Origin: Fictibacillus sp. FJAT-27399
GTDB lineage: Bacteria; Bacillota; Bacilli; Bacillales; Fictibacillaceae
DNA: 64,000 nt
Reading direction: 5' to 3'
Assembly: GCF_001510655.1 (NCBI RefSeq)
Contig: NZ_LMVC01000001.1
Location: 947,762-1,011,761, forward strand
Under the pieces are notes generated by a model, which saw only the letters and a program-made list of their open reading frames with translations, was not told where the DNA came from and ran no database searches. Of this stretch, positions 35,743 through 46,832 are shown piece by piece. The translations under genes and the position numbers were made by a program. Each line of letters opens with the position of its first letter. The first letter of the stretch is position 1.

Positions 35743-36675
35743 ATGAATACCATGATTGGTGTTAAAAATGAAAAAGCGGTGCTTGCTAAAGAAAGAAAAC
35801 CTCCGAAACATTCCACTCAGTCCTCACTATGGTGGATGTATTTACCCGCACTAGCCGCTGTCTGCTTTTTCATTTTATACCCGTTTCTCAACGGCTTGAA
35901 AATCTCACTTACGAACTGGAATGGTTTTTCTCAAATCTATGATTATATTGGCTTTCATCAATATAGCCGCTTACTAAAAGATCCTGACACATGGCTTGTT
36001 GTTAAAAATACGTTGCTTTACGGACTGGGAAGTACGTTGTTTCAAAATATTATCGGCTTACTGTATGCTCTGCTGCTGAATCAAAGTATTAAAGTTCGGG
36101 GCCTTACACGGACGATCATCTACTTGCCTGTCATCATCAGTCCCCTCATCATGGGTTACATTTGGTATTTTTTCTTTGCTTACCAAGGCGGTGCACTGAA
36201 TGATGTATTGATTCTTATGGGATTTGATAAGATCAATGCATTGGCCAACCCAAGTATGAATACCTGGATTATTGTTTTTGTAAACACCTATCAGTTCGTT
36301 GGAATTGCCATGATCATTTATCTCGCCGGACTTCAAAGCATCTCAAAAGATTATTATGAGGCTGCTCAGCTCGATGGAGCCTCCCCTTTTAATCAGTTTA
36401 AAAATATAACGCTGCCTCTTTTGATGCCCTCCATTACCATCAACATTGTCCTGAATGTCATCGGCGGCCTAAAACTGTTTGATGTGATTGTCTCATTAAC
36501 AGGAGGCGGACCTGGAAATGCTTCTCAATCCATGTCCACTTTCATGTATGACTTATATTTTAATCGGCAAGATGCCGGATATGCCGCCACGGAAGGTGTG
36601 TTAATGGCCGTCATTATACTCATAATCAGTCTCTCTGCCCTGCTTTTCTTTAAACGCAAGGAGGTAGAAGCGTGA
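35743..36675 (+). CDS. Sugar ABC transporter permease, MsmF/MalF type
   Basis: First membrane subunit of the alpha-galactoside importer, about 310 residues. The ATG at 35743 has AAAGGAG at good spacing; a TTG nine bases earlier is less likely. Membrane segments start at [20 protein letters not shown]. The EAA loop reads [20 protein letters not shown]. The stop overlaps the next start (TGATG). No ATPase gene follows. Confidence 0.93.
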   Translation: MNTMIGVKNEKAVLAKERKPPKHSTQSSLWWMYLPALAAVCFFILYPFLNGLKISLTNWNGFSQIYDYIGFHQYSRLLKDPDTWLVVKNTLLYGLGSTLFQNIIGLLYALLLNQSIKVRGLTRTIIYLPVIISPLIMGYIWYFFFAYQGGALNDVLILMGFDKINALANPSMNTWIIVFVNTYQFVGIAMIIYLAGLQSISKDYYEAAQLDGASPFNQFKNITLPLLMPSITINIVLNVIGGLKLFDVIVSLTGGGPGNASQSMSTFMYDLYFNRQDAGYAATEGVLMAVIILIISLSALLFFKRKEVEA

Positions 36676-37505
36676 TGGGAATCTTGAATCGAAAACATAA
36701 AACGCTGCTGACGATTGTTGCTTTGTTGATAGCGCTCTATCATCTGGTTCCCTTTTATATCTTGCTTACCACTGCTTTCAAAGCGAAGGGCGACTTCAGT
36801 TCGAAATGGATCTTCCCCCATCAATTTTCATTGGATAATTTTAGAGAAGCCTGGGAAATGGCGAACTTAGGACAATCCTTATTGAATACGGTGATTATCA
36901 CGTTCTTTTCAGCTCTGCTTCTCATCTTTTTTGGTTCGCTGGCCGCTTACCCACTGGCAAGAAGAGATACCAGATTGAACAAGTTTGTGTATGTCTTTTT
37001 TATTGCGATTATGGTCATTCCCCCATTGACCGCTCTGGTGCCTTTATATCAGTTGGTCGTGGATATCGGAATGATGAATACCCGTACCATTGCCGTTTTA
37101 AATAACGTAGCAGCTTATATGCCGCTTACTATCTTTTTGTATGCAGGATTTATCCGTTCCACCATCCCAAAGGAATTGGAAGAAGCAGCTAAAATGGATG
37201 GAGCCAGCACACTTTCAATCTTTTTTAAAGTCGTGTTTCCGCTTTTAAAACCGGTTACCGCATCTATCCTTATCATTTCTTGTGTGTATATTTGGAATGA
37301 TTATCAATTTGCGATCTTCTTCCTGCAAGCTGAAGAAGTAAAAACCATTACTGTTGCACTGTCCAGCTTCTTTGGACAAAATACGAACAATTTGAACCTC
37401 GTAGCGGCAGCGGCCATCATGGCAGTAGCTCCTATGATCATCTTATTCTTGTTCTTGCAAAAGCACTTTATAGAAGGTCTGGCTTCAGGTTCTGTAAAAG
37501 GATAA
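36675..37505 (+). CDS. Sugar ABC transporter permease, MsmG/MalG type
   Basis: Second membrane subunit, 276 residues from the ATG at 36675, which overlaps the previous stop; GGAGG is ten bases upstream. Six hydrophobic segments, the first ALLIALYHLVPFYILLTTAF. The EAA loop is EEAAKMDGASTLSIFFKVVFP. It ends with EGLASGSVKG, the usual MalG-type C-terminus. Confidence 0.93.
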   Translation: MGILNRKHKTLLTIVALLIALYHLVPFYILLTTAFKAKGDFSSKWIFPHQFSLDNFREAWEMANLGQSLLNTVIITFFSALLLIFFGSLAAYPLARRDTRLNKFVYVFFIAIMVIPPLTALVPLYQLVVDIGMMNTRTIAVLNNVAAYMPLTIFLYAGFIRSTIPKELEEAAKMDGASTLSIFFKVVFPLLKPVTASILIISCVYIWNDYQFAIFFLQAEEVKTITVALSSFFGQNTNNLNLVAAAAIMAVAPMIILFLFLQKHFIEGLASGSVKG

Positions 37506-37528
37506 AAAAAACAAGTGGAGGGTTAACG

Positions 37529-38854
37529 ATGAAGGTTACAATTATTGGAGCAGGAAGTGTAGTTTTTGCCAAGCGTTTAATTACAGACATTTTAAGTTTT
37601 CCAGAGTTGCGGGATACTACCTTTTCTTTAACCGATATTCATGCGGAACGGCTGCAAACCGCAGAAAAAATGACAAAATCTATCATCGCTCAGTTCGGAA
37701 ACAATGCTCAGGTAGAAGCGCACATCGATCGAAAGCAGGCTTTGGCCAATGCTGATTATGTACTTAACTTAATCCAAGTGGGAATGCATGAAGCAACTTT
37801 AGTTGATTTTGAAATTCCAAAACGGTATGGGTTAAAACAAACCATTGCCGACACACTAGGTGTTGGAGGCGTATTCCGTGCATTACGGACCATACCGGTT
37901 CTCCTCGACATCTGCAGAGATATGGAAGAAGTTTGTCCAGAGGCGTATTTGCTTAATTATACAAATCCGATGGCCATGCTCATGCTGGCCATTCAGAAAG
38001 CATCTTCTATAAAATCAGTCGGATTGTGCCATAGTGTTCAAAACACTGCGGATGAATTGTCCTCTTACTTAAACATTCCCGTGGAAGAACTGGAGTACAA
38101 AGTTGCGGGGATCAATCATATGGCCTGGTTCTTGGAGTTAAAAAGAAATGGTCAGGATCTTTATCCTTCTCTCTTTGAAGCTATGAAAGACCCAGACATT
38201 TATGCCAAAGATAAAGTACGGTTTGAAATGATGAAAAGATTGAATTTCTTTATCACAGAATCCAGTGAACATATGTCCGAATACACACCGTATTTTATTA
38301 AACGGGATCAGTTAATTCAGGACTTTGATATTCCAATTGATGAATATGTGAGAAGAAGCGAAGACAATTTAAAGCAATTTGCCGAAACACAAAAGATGAT
38401 AGACCAAGGGAAGGCCTTTCCAATGGAAAAAAGCCATGAATTTGGAGCCCCTATCATTCATTCTCTAGAAACGGGGATCAACCGAGAGATTTGGGGAAAT
38501 GTGTTAAATACACAACTTATTACGAATCTGCCGAATAATTCCTGCGTGGAAGTTCCTTGCTTGGTCAATAAACGAGGGATTCAGCCTATTCATGTAGGCG
38601 ATCTCCCACCTCATTTGGCTGCGATGAACATGACCAATATCAATGTTCAGCAACTTGTCGTTGAAGCTGTACTTACAAGCAATGTGGATTATGTGTATCA
38701 GGCAGTCATGCTCGACCCCCACACGTCTTCTGTTCTATCACTGGACCAAATGTGGAACATGACGAAGGAACTATTGGATGCTCATGCAGATTACTTGCCT
38801 GCATTTACTAAAGGGAGGCACTTAACCTATCAGGGCAAAGCAGTAACCTTATAA
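37529..38854 (+). CDS. melA: Alpha-galactosidase, glycoside hydrolase family 4
   Basis: NAD- and Mn-dependent hydrolase that cleaves alpha-galactosides in the cytoplasm by an oxidation-elimination-addition route. The Rossmann start KVTIIGAGSVVFAKRLITDIL, GLCHSVQNT with the metal-binding Cys, and AGINHMAWFLEL with the metal His are all GH4 marks; the TIADTLGVGGVFRALRTIPV region fits the MelA subgroup rather than phospho-glucosidases. Length 441 matches MelA. The start is preceded by GTGGAGGG. It is the last gene of the importer operon and ends at a strong terminator. Confidence 0.9.
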   Translation: MKVTIIGAGSVVFAKRLITDILSFPELRDTTFSLTDIHAERLQTAEKMTKSIIAQFGNNAQVEAHIDRKQALANADYVLNLIQVGMHEATLVDFEIPKRYGLKQTIADTLGVGGVFRALRTIPVLLDICRDMEEVCPEAYLLNYTNPMAMLMLAIQKASSIKSVGLCHSVQNTADELSSYLNIPVEELEYKVAGINHMAWFLELKRNGQDLYPSLFEAMKDPDIYAKDKVRFEMMKRLNFFITESSEHMSEYTPYFIKRDQLIQDFDIPIDEYVRRSEDNLKQFAETQKMIDQGKAFPMEKSHEFGAPIIHSLETGINREIWGNVLNTQLITNLPNNSCVEVPCLVNKRGIQPIHVGDLPPHLAAMNMTNINVQQLVVEAVLTSNVDYVYQAVMLDPHTSSVLSLDQMWNMTKELLDAHADYLPAFTKGRHLTYQGKAVTL

Positions 38855-38858
38855 ATGT

Positions 38859-38890
38859 AAAAAGCTAAGGATCCTCGTCCTTAGCTTTTT
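38859..38890 (+). terminator. Intrinsic terminator of the alpha-galactoside operon
   Basis: AAAAAGCTAAGGA and TCCTTAGCTTTTT form a 13-bp stem with loop TCCTCG, continuing into a T-run. Confidence 0.95.
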
Positions 38891-39025
38891 TATTAAATCA
38901 TATTACTTAATTTGCCGGATAATTGATAAGTAGTAAACTCGTTGGAACAAGGCTGGCCATTTGTAATTTGTACTATACTCAAAGAATTCTACTAATACGC
39001 TATATCAATTAAAGAGGAAATGTGA

Positions 39026-39496
39026 ATGAAACAGCGTCACGAGGTTTTTTTCAAACAATTAGAAGGCATGAGAAACTACCTGCTGAAAGTGGCAAATGTC
39101 ACTGAGGAGGAAGCGCAGATTGTACCTAAAGGTTTTAAAAATAATATCCGGTGGAACCTCGGCCATGTTTTCGTGGAACAATGTGCATGGATTGAGAATT
39201 TAACCAAGGAAGAAGTTGATTTCCCTAAACATTTCAACGAATGGTTTGGTTGGGGCACATCTCCAGATGACTTTACCGCTGAAACTCCTTCACTCGAAGA
39301 ATTGAAGCAGTTACTTAAAGAACAAATTGCTAATATTAAGGGAACATATGGTGATCGATTAGAAGAAGTATTTGAACCAACGCAGGGGATGGATACCCTT
39401 GAGCAAGTCCTTCTTTGGACGACTTTTCACGAGGGCATGCATCTGCAAACCATCTTGGATATAAAAAAAGTGTATGAATGCTTAATAGAAAATTAG
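39026..39496 (+). CDS. DinB-like four-helix protein
   Basis: Member of the DinB/YfiT fold, 156 residues. Metal-binding His positions are visible in WNLGHVFVEQ and FHEGMHLQTI, the latter being the HxxxH of the last helix. Some family members are metal-dependent thiol transferases, for example with bacillithiol; others have unknown roles. The start follows AGAGGAAATG. It stands alone between two terminators. No specific role can be given. Confidence 0.85.
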   Translation: MKQRHEVFFKQLEGMRNYLLKVANVTEEEAQIVPKGFKNNIRWNLGHVFVEQCAWIENLTKEEVDFPKHFNEWFGWGTSPDDFTAETPSLEELKQLLKEQIANIKGTYGDRLEEVFEPTQGMDTLEQVLLWTTFHEGMHLQTILDIKKVYECLIEN

Positions 39497-39734
39497 GTGA
39501 GGACCAATAGTAAATGATCTTCCTTATATAAGCCCCTCCATTCTTCCCAATTGTCCCCTCTCAGGCAGTTTATTCCCTATTTACTCTTCCTTCCCTTCAT
39601 CAGCAAATTATCACTTTTTGTTGCAATTAATAGCTGATTTTAGACATATTTGGTGAACACTTTTCATGGAATTAAATGGATTGGACCATTAAAATAGGTT
39701 CAGTAGGAAAGTCTTATTTTAAGGGGAGATGCTG

Positions 39735-40883
39735 GTGAAAAGGAAGGGTTTGTATTCATTGCTTTGTGCAAGTATCATTGCCTCAACTTGTGCTGCACAA
39801 ACGGCCTATGCTGCACCCATTCAGTTTGAAAAGGCGACCAAGGTGATTAAACAGGAGTACAATCTTAACTCGTTGTATGATAAAAACTTTAACAAATATT
39901 CCATTCAAAGAAGCCCATTGGAGCAAAGACTAAAGGATATACCCCTTCACCCGGAGAGTTTCGGCAATCTAAAGACTACTAATGATGAAGATCCTTTATA
40001 TGAGATGGAATACAATGATGATTTTGATGCAGCCAATACAGCAAAATTTGAAAAAGCCATGGTCGGCCAATTGCTGCCTCTATATGATGTTGATATGTTT
40101 AAACTGACAGTTCCCGAAAAAGGTGTCGTTTTAATCGGCGGCACAACCAACTCTACTGCCATACAGCTGTTGTTCGGGCTGTTTCAGAAGGATTATGCAG
40201 AAAACAACAACCTGGTTTATTTAGGGTACGATGATTCTGATCCGGAGGTTTTTGTAGAGGCATTTCGAGTGAACAAACCCGGCACTTATTACATAAATGC
40301 CATTGACTATGACAATCAAGACGACATTGATAACAATACAGAAGATGACCTTTACGCGGTAATCCCTGTATTTGTTGATGATGTAGCTCCATCAAAACCT
40401 GTCATTAATAAAGTAGATAACAATGATAAGGCAGTAACAGGAAAGGCAGAAGCCAATTCTACGATTTCGATCAAAAATGGTTCAAAAACGTTGGGTACCG
40501 GAAAAACAACGTCAAAAGGGACTTTCTCAGTCAAAATAAGTGTTCAAAAAGCGAATACCAAATTAACAGTCACAGCAAAAGATAAAAGCGGGAATATCAG
40601 TTCACCAGCCACCGTTATCGTAGCTGATGTCATCCCGCCGACTAAGCCTACCATTAATAAGATTGATGACAATGATAAAGTGGTAAAAGGAAAAGCTGAA
40701 GCCAACTCTACCGTAACAGTACGCGCAAACAGCAAAACACTGGGGTCCAAAAAAGCGGACAGTAAAGGTAATTACAGTGTCATCATTAAACCGCAAAAAG
40801 CGGGTACAAATGTTTATGTTTACGCTACAGATAAAGCAGGCAACAAAAGTTCCAATGCGGTCAAAAAAGTAGTTAAGCATTAG
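39735..40883 (+). CDS. Secreted protein with two C-terminal bacterial Ig-like domains
   Basis: About 382 residues from the GTG at 39735, which has GGGGAG at good spacing; the ATG at 39729 is too close to it. A signal peptide is present (cleavage near TAYAAPI). Residues 80-215 resemble a pre-peptidase or Ca-binding surface domain (MEYNDDFDAANTAKFEKAMV, VDMFKLTVPEKG). Two tandem Ig-like domains of about 80 residues follow, each opening with PP or AP-S/TKP-INK and ending in TAKDKSGNIS or YATDKAGNKS. No sortase motif was seen. Probably an extracellular matrix or adhesion protein. Confidence 0.82.
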   Translation: MKRKGLYSLLCASIIASTCAAQTAYAAPIQFEKATKVIKQEYNLNSLYDKNFNKYSIQRSPLEQRLKDIPLHPESFGNLKTTNDEDPLYEMEYNDDFDAANTAKFEKAMVGQLLPLYDVDMFKLTVPEKGVVLIGGTTNSTAIQLLFGLFQKDYAENNNLVYLGYDDSDPEVFVEAFRVNKPGTYYINAIDYDNQDDIDNNTEDDLYAVIPVFVDDVAPSKPVINKVDNNDKAVTGKAEANSTISIKNGSKTLGTGKTTSKGTFSVKISVQKANTKLTVTAKDKSGNISSPATVIVADVIPPTKPTINKIDDNDKVVKGKAEANSTVTVRANSKTLGSKKADSKGNYSVIIKPQKAGTNVYVYATDKAGNKSSNAVKKVVKH

Positions 40884-40896
40884 TCTATAAATCTGT

Positions 40897-40930
40897 AAAG
40901 GGACTGGCAATAAATTTTGTCAGTTCCTTT
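40897..40930. terminator. Bidirectional intrinsic terminator
   Basis: AAAGGGACTGGCAA pairs with TTGTCAGTTCCTTT with two G-T pairs, loop of six bases, and TTTT on the plus side. It lies between the convergent Ig-like gene and iolG. Confidence 0.85.
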
Positions 40931-40980
40931 TGATTTCATTTTATTTATTCATCATTCTTCTCATCTTTCAACCTTAGGAT

Positions 40981-42048
<1,068 letters not shown>

Positions 42049-42078
42049 TCATTTAGAATCTTGTTATACCTTTTAGGT

Positions 42079-42987
42079 TCATACCATCTTTTCTTCCTTT
42101 TTGAATAGAAGCTTTTCATCAATGTACTTACGACTTATTAAGGCATACTCCAATGGATGAGCAATGGAAGGGTCTTGTTCAGCCTCAATGACAATCCACC
42201 CTTGATAACCATGTTCTACTAGCGTCTGATAGGGTTCTATAAAATCAATGCATCCATCGCCAGGTACCGTAAACAGACCATGTAAAAACGACTGTTGGAA
42301 TGACTTCCCTCGTTCCTTGCATTCCTGTAAAGTATCTTTTCTTACATCTTTAAAATGAACATGTTTTATCCGGTCAATATGTTTGTGAAGCAATGTGAGG
42401 TAATCTCCATCGGAAACAAAGATATGGCCGGAGTCGTATAGTAAATGTACAAAATGTGGATCTGTATGTTCTAAAAGTCGGTCAATATCAGCTAAAGTTT
42501 GTACTCCGGTACCCATGTGATGATGGTAAGCCAGGCGTAATCCATACGTTGTCGCTATCTCCCCTAGAATATTAAGTCCCTCACATAATACGTTCCATTC
42601 TTGATCCGTAAAAGCTGGCTTATTCAAAAAGATATTTGTATCTTCTCCTTGAACGCTGTAGGTTTGCTCCGATACAACCGCCACATCCGCATGAACCTCC
42701 TGCAGATATTGGCAGTGTTCATGGAACGCAGGAATAACACTTTTCAAACCATCACGAATGATATAACTACTAAACCACTTCCCTGCTATCTTTAAATTAC
42801 GAAGTGCAAGTTCTTTATTTAATACTTCCTGTTCAGGAAAAAAACCTCCGACCTCTGTTCCTTCAAATCCTGCTACAACAATGTCGCTCAGCAGGTGCTG
42901 CAAGGTGTTTTCTTCACCAATTTCCGGCAGATCATCATTCCGCCAGCCTATAGGGGCAATCCCCCAAAAGATACCTTGATTCTCCAT
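42079..42987 (-). CDS. iolE: Myo-inosose-2 dehydratase
   Basis: Dehydrates 2-keto-myo-inositol to the trihydroxycyclohexanedione. TIM-barrel protein of the AP endonuclease 2/IolE family, 302 residues. The opening [20 protein letters not shown] is diagnostic, as is [11 protein letters not shown]; metal residues lie in [17 protein letters not shown] and [18 protein letters not shown] precedes the ATG. It sits 15 bases after iolD. Confidence 0.93.
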   Translation of the reverse strand: MENQGIFWGIAPIGWRNDDLPEIGEENTLQHLLSDIVVAGFEGTEVGGFFPEQEVLNKELALRNLKIAGKWFSSYIIRDGLKSVIPAFHEHCQYLQEVHADVAVVSEQTYSVQGEDTNIFLNKPAFTDQEWNVLCEGLNILGEIATTYGLRLAYHHHMGTGVQTLADIDRLLEHTDPHFVHLLYDSGHIFVSDGDYLTLLHKHIDRIKHVHFKDVRKDTLQECKERGKSFQQSFLHGLFTVPGDGCIDFIEPYQTLVEHGYQGWIVIEAEQDPSIAHPLEYALISRKYIDEKLLFKKEEKMV

Positions 42988-43002
42988 CTTGGGTCTCCTT
43001 TT

Positions 43003-44913
43003 TTAGTATTGTTTTGCCTCCTGCAGCTTCTTCTGTTTTGCATCATAGACTTGTTGCACACTTTCTTTATTGGATACCTCAGCAACTCCTACATTCCACC
43101 AGGCCCCATATCCAGCAGTCATGGTTTTCGGCAATACTTTAATTTCAATCAGCGTCGAACAGGTTTGATGCTTAGCATCTTCAAGGGCATGGATTAGATC
43201 CTCTTTATTGTTCACCTGATAGGCTTTCGCACCATATCCTTCCGCGACTTTCGCGTAATTAATGTTTAAGATCTGGTTGTCTGACGTTCTAAATTCGCAA
43301 AAGTAACTTCCGCCCCCGTTTTCCATCTGTAGATTGTTAATACAGCCAAACCCAGAGTTATCAAAGAGAAGCAGATTAATTTTTTGATTGTATTGAATAG
43401 CTGTAATTAATTCAGAGTGGAGCATTAAAAAACTCCCATCCCCAACCATGGCATAGACTTCTTGATCGGGATGTGCCAACTTGATGCCGAGCGCACCAGA
43501 TACTTCGTATCCCATACATGAATAACCATATTCCAGATGATAAGTATTGGGGACCTCCGATCGCCATAGGCGTTGCAAATCTCCTGGGAGGGAGCCTGCA
43601 GAACCAATAACATAACTGGCAGGATCAATGGTGTCATTGATGGTTACTAATGCAGTCGTTTGAGCAAACTCCGTTTCAAGCTCAGCCGCATATTCGTTAA
43701 GTATCTCTTGAGAGAAATGATTTTTAATTTCCGGATCAAATTCTGTTCGATTGAAACTTACTTGGCTTAAGCGTTGACGTTCTGCCAGCCATTCTTCTTT
43801 TAGGCAGGGGATGTCCTTACCAAAATTACTACGGTAACCTTCTAACATAGGCATCAACTGCCCTAACGTTGTTTTCGCATCAGCCACCACCTGAAATGCA
43901 TCTAGTTTATATGCTTGAAAACGGTTCACATTAATGTTAAGGAACTTCGTTTGATCAAAACTGAACGCCGTTTTGGAAGACGTCACAAAATCGGTATATC
44001 GTGTCCCTATCCCAATTATGAGATCCGCCTGTTGTGCCGCTTTATTCGCCGACAAGGTACCGGTAACGCCCATTCCACCGAGGTTGTTGACAAAGGTGGA
44101 TTCTACAGTCGATTTTCCAGCTTGGGTTTCCACCAGGGGAATGGCATGTTTTTCAGAAAGAGCGATTAAGACATCACGGGCTTGAGAATATTTAGCCCCT
44201 CCACCTACAATGATTAGGGGTTTTTCGCTCATCTTAATTAACTCTGCCGCACCTGTCAGCTCACGTTCAGTCGGTAACTGGCGGTCGAGGTAGTGGATTC
44301 GTTTTTCAAAAAAAGCTTCTTGAAAGTCATAAGCCTCTCCTTCAACATCTTGAGAGATACAAATGGTGGCTGGACCTGCCTTACCAGGGTCTGTCATCAC
44401 TTCAAATGCTCGGAGTAAACTACTCATTAATTGTTCAGGACGGGTAATTCGATCCCAATATCTTGAGACCGGCTTGAGGGCATCATTGGTAGTGACTGCT
44501 GCGCTGTACTCTTGTTCAACCTGCTGAAGAACAGGATCGGGTTGACGGGTGGCAAACGTATCAGCAGGCAGGAAAAGCACCGGAATATTATTGGATAGTG
44601 CCGTTCCTGCTGCAGCCACCAAATTGGCGGATCCAGGCCCGACGGAAGTGGTAACAGCATAGATTTTCTGTCTTAACATTTCTTTGCTGTAGGCAATTGC
44701 TGCATGTGCCATTCCTTGTTCATTTTTACCTTGAATCACTTTTAAGTGTCCTGCGTCTTGTTCTAAAGCTTGCCCAATCCCAAGGACATTTCCATGGCCA
44801 AATACACTAAAAATTCCTTCAACAAAATGAAATTCCTTGCCATCCACATGGAGATACTGTTGATTTAAGAATTTTATTAGTGCTTGTGCTGTTGTTAACC
44901 TTATGGTTCTCAT
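43003..44913 (-). CDS. iolD: 3D-(3,5/4)-trihydroxycyclohexane-1,2-dione hydrolase
   Basis: ThDP-dependent ring-opening enzyme giving 5-deoxy-glucuronate. Two ATGs lie close together; the one at 44913 has better spacing to AAAGGGGTG than that at 44919. The acetolactate-synthase-like layout is clear: FSVFGHGNVLGIGQAL with the activating Glu region nearby, and GDGSFLMLHSELITAIQ to NN in FDNSGFGCINN as the ThDP-binding motif. Length of about 636 is the family norm. It begins right after the iolC stop. Confidence 0.93.
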   Translation of the reverse strand: MRTIRLTTAQALIKFLNQQYLHVDGKEFHFVEGIFSVFGHGNVLGIGQALEQDAGHLKVIQGKNEQGMAHAAIAYSKEMLRQKIYAVTTSVGPGSANLVAAAGTALSNNIPVLFLPADTFATRQPDPVLQQVEQEYSAAVTTNDALKPVSRYWDRITRPEQLMSSLLRAFEVMTDPGKAGPATICISQDVEGEAYDFQEAFFEKRIHYLDRQLPTERELTGAAELIKMSEKPLIIVGGGAKYSQARDVLIALSEKHAIPLVETQAGKSTVESTFVNNLGGMGVTGTLSANKAAQQADLIIGIGTRYTDFVTSSKTAFSFDQTKFLNINVNRFQAYKLDAFQVVADAKTTLGQLMPMLEGYRSNFGKDIPCLKEEWLAERQRLSQVSFNRTEFDPEIKNHFSQEILNEYAAELETEFAQTTALVTINDTIDPASYVIGSAGSLPGDLQRLWRSEVPNTYHLEYGYSCMGYEVSGALGIKLAHPDQEVYAMVGDGSFLMLHSELITAIQYNQKINLLLFDNSGFGCINNLQMENGGGSYFCEFRTSDNQILNINYAKVAEGYGAKAYQVNNKEDLIHALEDAKHQTCSTLIEIKVLPKTMTAGYGAWWNVGVAEVSNKESVQQVYDAKQKKLQEAKQY

Positions 44914-44919
44914 TTTCAT

Positions 44920-45930
44920 TCACCCCTTTACATGGATTGATTCATTTAAGGGACTTTCCTTTTCTCTAATGAACTGTTCGATTTCTTGTACGGTTGGCAT
45001 GGCCTCTGAAGAACTGTGTTTGCTAACTACAATGGAAGCAGAGGCACTTCCATATTTTAAAGCGCTTTCAATTCCTTTGCCTTTGATGAGAGCATATAAG
45101 AAAGCGGAAGCATAAGAATCCCCTGCACCAAATGTTTTTAACACTTCGGTTGGATAAGCTTTCCCCTCATAGGTTTCTCCTTCTCTGGTATAAGCAAACG
45201 ATCCCTCAACCCCTTGCTTAATCACAATTAATCTAGGCGAGTGTTGAAATAGATAGTGGATCGTGTCTTCATTTTTGCCGTTTGGCTTGTTTTCAAGTAT
45301 GTTGTACTCATCTCTTGTACCAAGAATTACATCGGACTGTTCAGCCACCAATGAGTAATATACGGATGTCTCTTCACGTGATTTCCAAGTGTATGGCCGA
45401 TAATCCAATTCAAAAATAACCAAAACATGATTTCTTTTTGCTAATTGAATGGCGTTTAATACGGCTTCTCTTGAAGGGCTTTTTGATAGAGCGGTTCCTG
45501 AGACCAAAAGAATACTTGATCGTTTTAAGTAACTTTCACTAATTTCAGAGGGTGTTAAGTATAAATCGGCTACATCCTCACGATACATGAGGATGCTGCA
45601 CTCTTCCGGACTTTTAATCTCTGTAAAAGCCAGACCTGTTTTATGTCCTTCTTTATCAATGATCAGATTGGATGTATCCACGTCCATTCGGTTCATGTAT
45701 TGCAGAATGAAGCGTCCATGCTGATCATCTGAAATTTTACCAATAAAACCAGCGTTCAGGCCTAATTTCGAGCTGCCAATGGCAATATTAGCAGGCGATC
45801 CCCCTACATATTTCGTAAAGGTCATGGTTTCTTCCATCGGGCGGTTGTACTCCGTAGCATTTAGATCAATGCAGGCTCGGCCAATGGCGATAATATCAAA
45901 TTCTCTGTTTTTACTAAACTCAACGTTCAT
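44920..45930 (-). CDS. iolC: 5-dehydro-2-deoxygluconokinase
   Basis: PfkB-family kinase that phosphorylates 2-deoxy-5-keto-gluconate. The N-terminal AIGRACIDLNATEYNRPMEE and YVGGSPANIAIGSSKLGL are typical of IolC, and the C-terminal anion hole is LKTFGAGDSYASAFLYALI. The ATG follows GGAAAGGAGTG. The product would be cleaved by IolJ aldolase, whose gene is not in this window. Confidence 0.92.
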   Translation of the reverse strand: MNVEFSKNREFDIIAIGRACIDLNATEYNRPMEETMTFTKYVGGSPANIAIGSSKLGLNAGFIGKISDDQHGRFILQYMNRMDVDTSNLIIDKEGHKTGLAFTEIKSPEECSILMYREDVADLYLTPSEISESYLKRSSILLVSGTALSKSPSREAVLNAIQLAKRNHVLVIFELDYRPYTWKSREETSVYYSLVAEQSDVILGTRDEYNILENKPNGKNEDTIHYLFQHSPRLIVIKQGVEGSFAYTREGETYEGKAYPTEVLKTFGAGDSYASAFLYALIKGKGIESALKYGSASASIVVSKHSSSEAMPTVQEIEQFIREKESPLNESIHVKG

Positions 45931-45952
45931 TTTCCCACTCCTTTCTAGCTAT

Positions 45953-46768
45953 CTAGCGTTCTAATATCCATTCGTGGTTCGGATCATTATGAAATTTCCA
46001 AATACGGTTTGGTCCTGCCATAACATTTAAATAATAAGAGGTATATCCCTCGGGAACCCCTACTGGATGATACCCTTCCGGCACCAAAACAACATCGCCG
46101 TTTTCAACGGTCATGGTTTCATCGAGCGAACGATCATCAGTGTAAACACGCTGAAACACGAAGCCTTGAGGTGGATTAATTTCGTGATAATACGTTTCTT
46201 CTAATAGAGATTCCTCTGGCAGGTTATCTTGATCATGTTTATGAGGAGGATAACTTGACCAATTGCCGCTCTCTGTATAAACCTCGACTACCAACAAACG
46301 ATGAGCTGCTGAGTTGGAATCAGGTAATATATTATGAACCAAACGCTGATTATTACGGCTGCCTCGATTCTCTACTTCATTTTCCTCAGCTTTAATTAAT
46401 TTTGCAGGTAGAATCTTATCCGTAGGCGAATAACATAAAGCCACGCGCGCAGGCTTCACTCCTTCTACTTCTAACCGCTGCTGATTGGATATATACACAC
46501 TGTCCGTAGGAATCTTGTCAAAGACACTCTCACGGGTACCAAGTTTAGTGAATGTATTCTTCTGATCCTTAACATTAATGGTCCCTTTCAAAGCAACGAT
46601 GCAGCATTCTTTATCGTTTAAGGTTTCAGTATATTTAGCACCTGGCGCTAATTCTATAATTTTAAGTTCAACATACTGCAAAGGAGAAACCTCATTTTTC
46701 ACTTCATGAACAATGGTCACTCCTGAAGCGATCTCCCTTTTTTCTGGTTTGCATAACAATTGCGTCAT
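45953..46768 (-). CDS. iolB: 5-deoxy-glucuronate isomerase
   Basis: Cupin-fold isomerase converting 5-deoxy-glucuronate to 2-deoxy-5-keto-gluconate. Diagnostic stretches are NWSSYPPHKHDQDNLPEES with metal His residues, YYHEINPPQGFVFQRVYTDD and VLVPEGYHPVGVPEGY. The 271-residue length is normal. AAGGAGGAGG precedes the ATG. It opens the iol block, 64 bases after the upstream GH4 gene. Confidence 0.94.
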   Translation of the reverse strand: MTQLLCKPEKREIASGVTIVHEVKNEVSPLQYVELKIIELAPGAKYTETLNDKECCIVALKGTINVKDQKNTFTKLGTRESVFDKIPTDSVYISNQQRLEVEGVKPARVALCYSPTDKILPAKLIKAEENEVENRGSRNNQRLVHNILPDSNSAAHRLLVVEVYTESGNWSSYPPHKHDQDNLPEESLLEETYYHEINPPQGFVFQRVYTDDRSLDETMTVENGDVVLVPEGYHPVGVPEGYTSYYLNVMAGPNRIWKFHNDPNHEWILER

Positions 46769-46832
46769 ATGTACCTCCTCCTTTAGTTGTTTTGCACTAT
46801 CACTTCTTTAGCAGCTGGATTAAATAGATAAC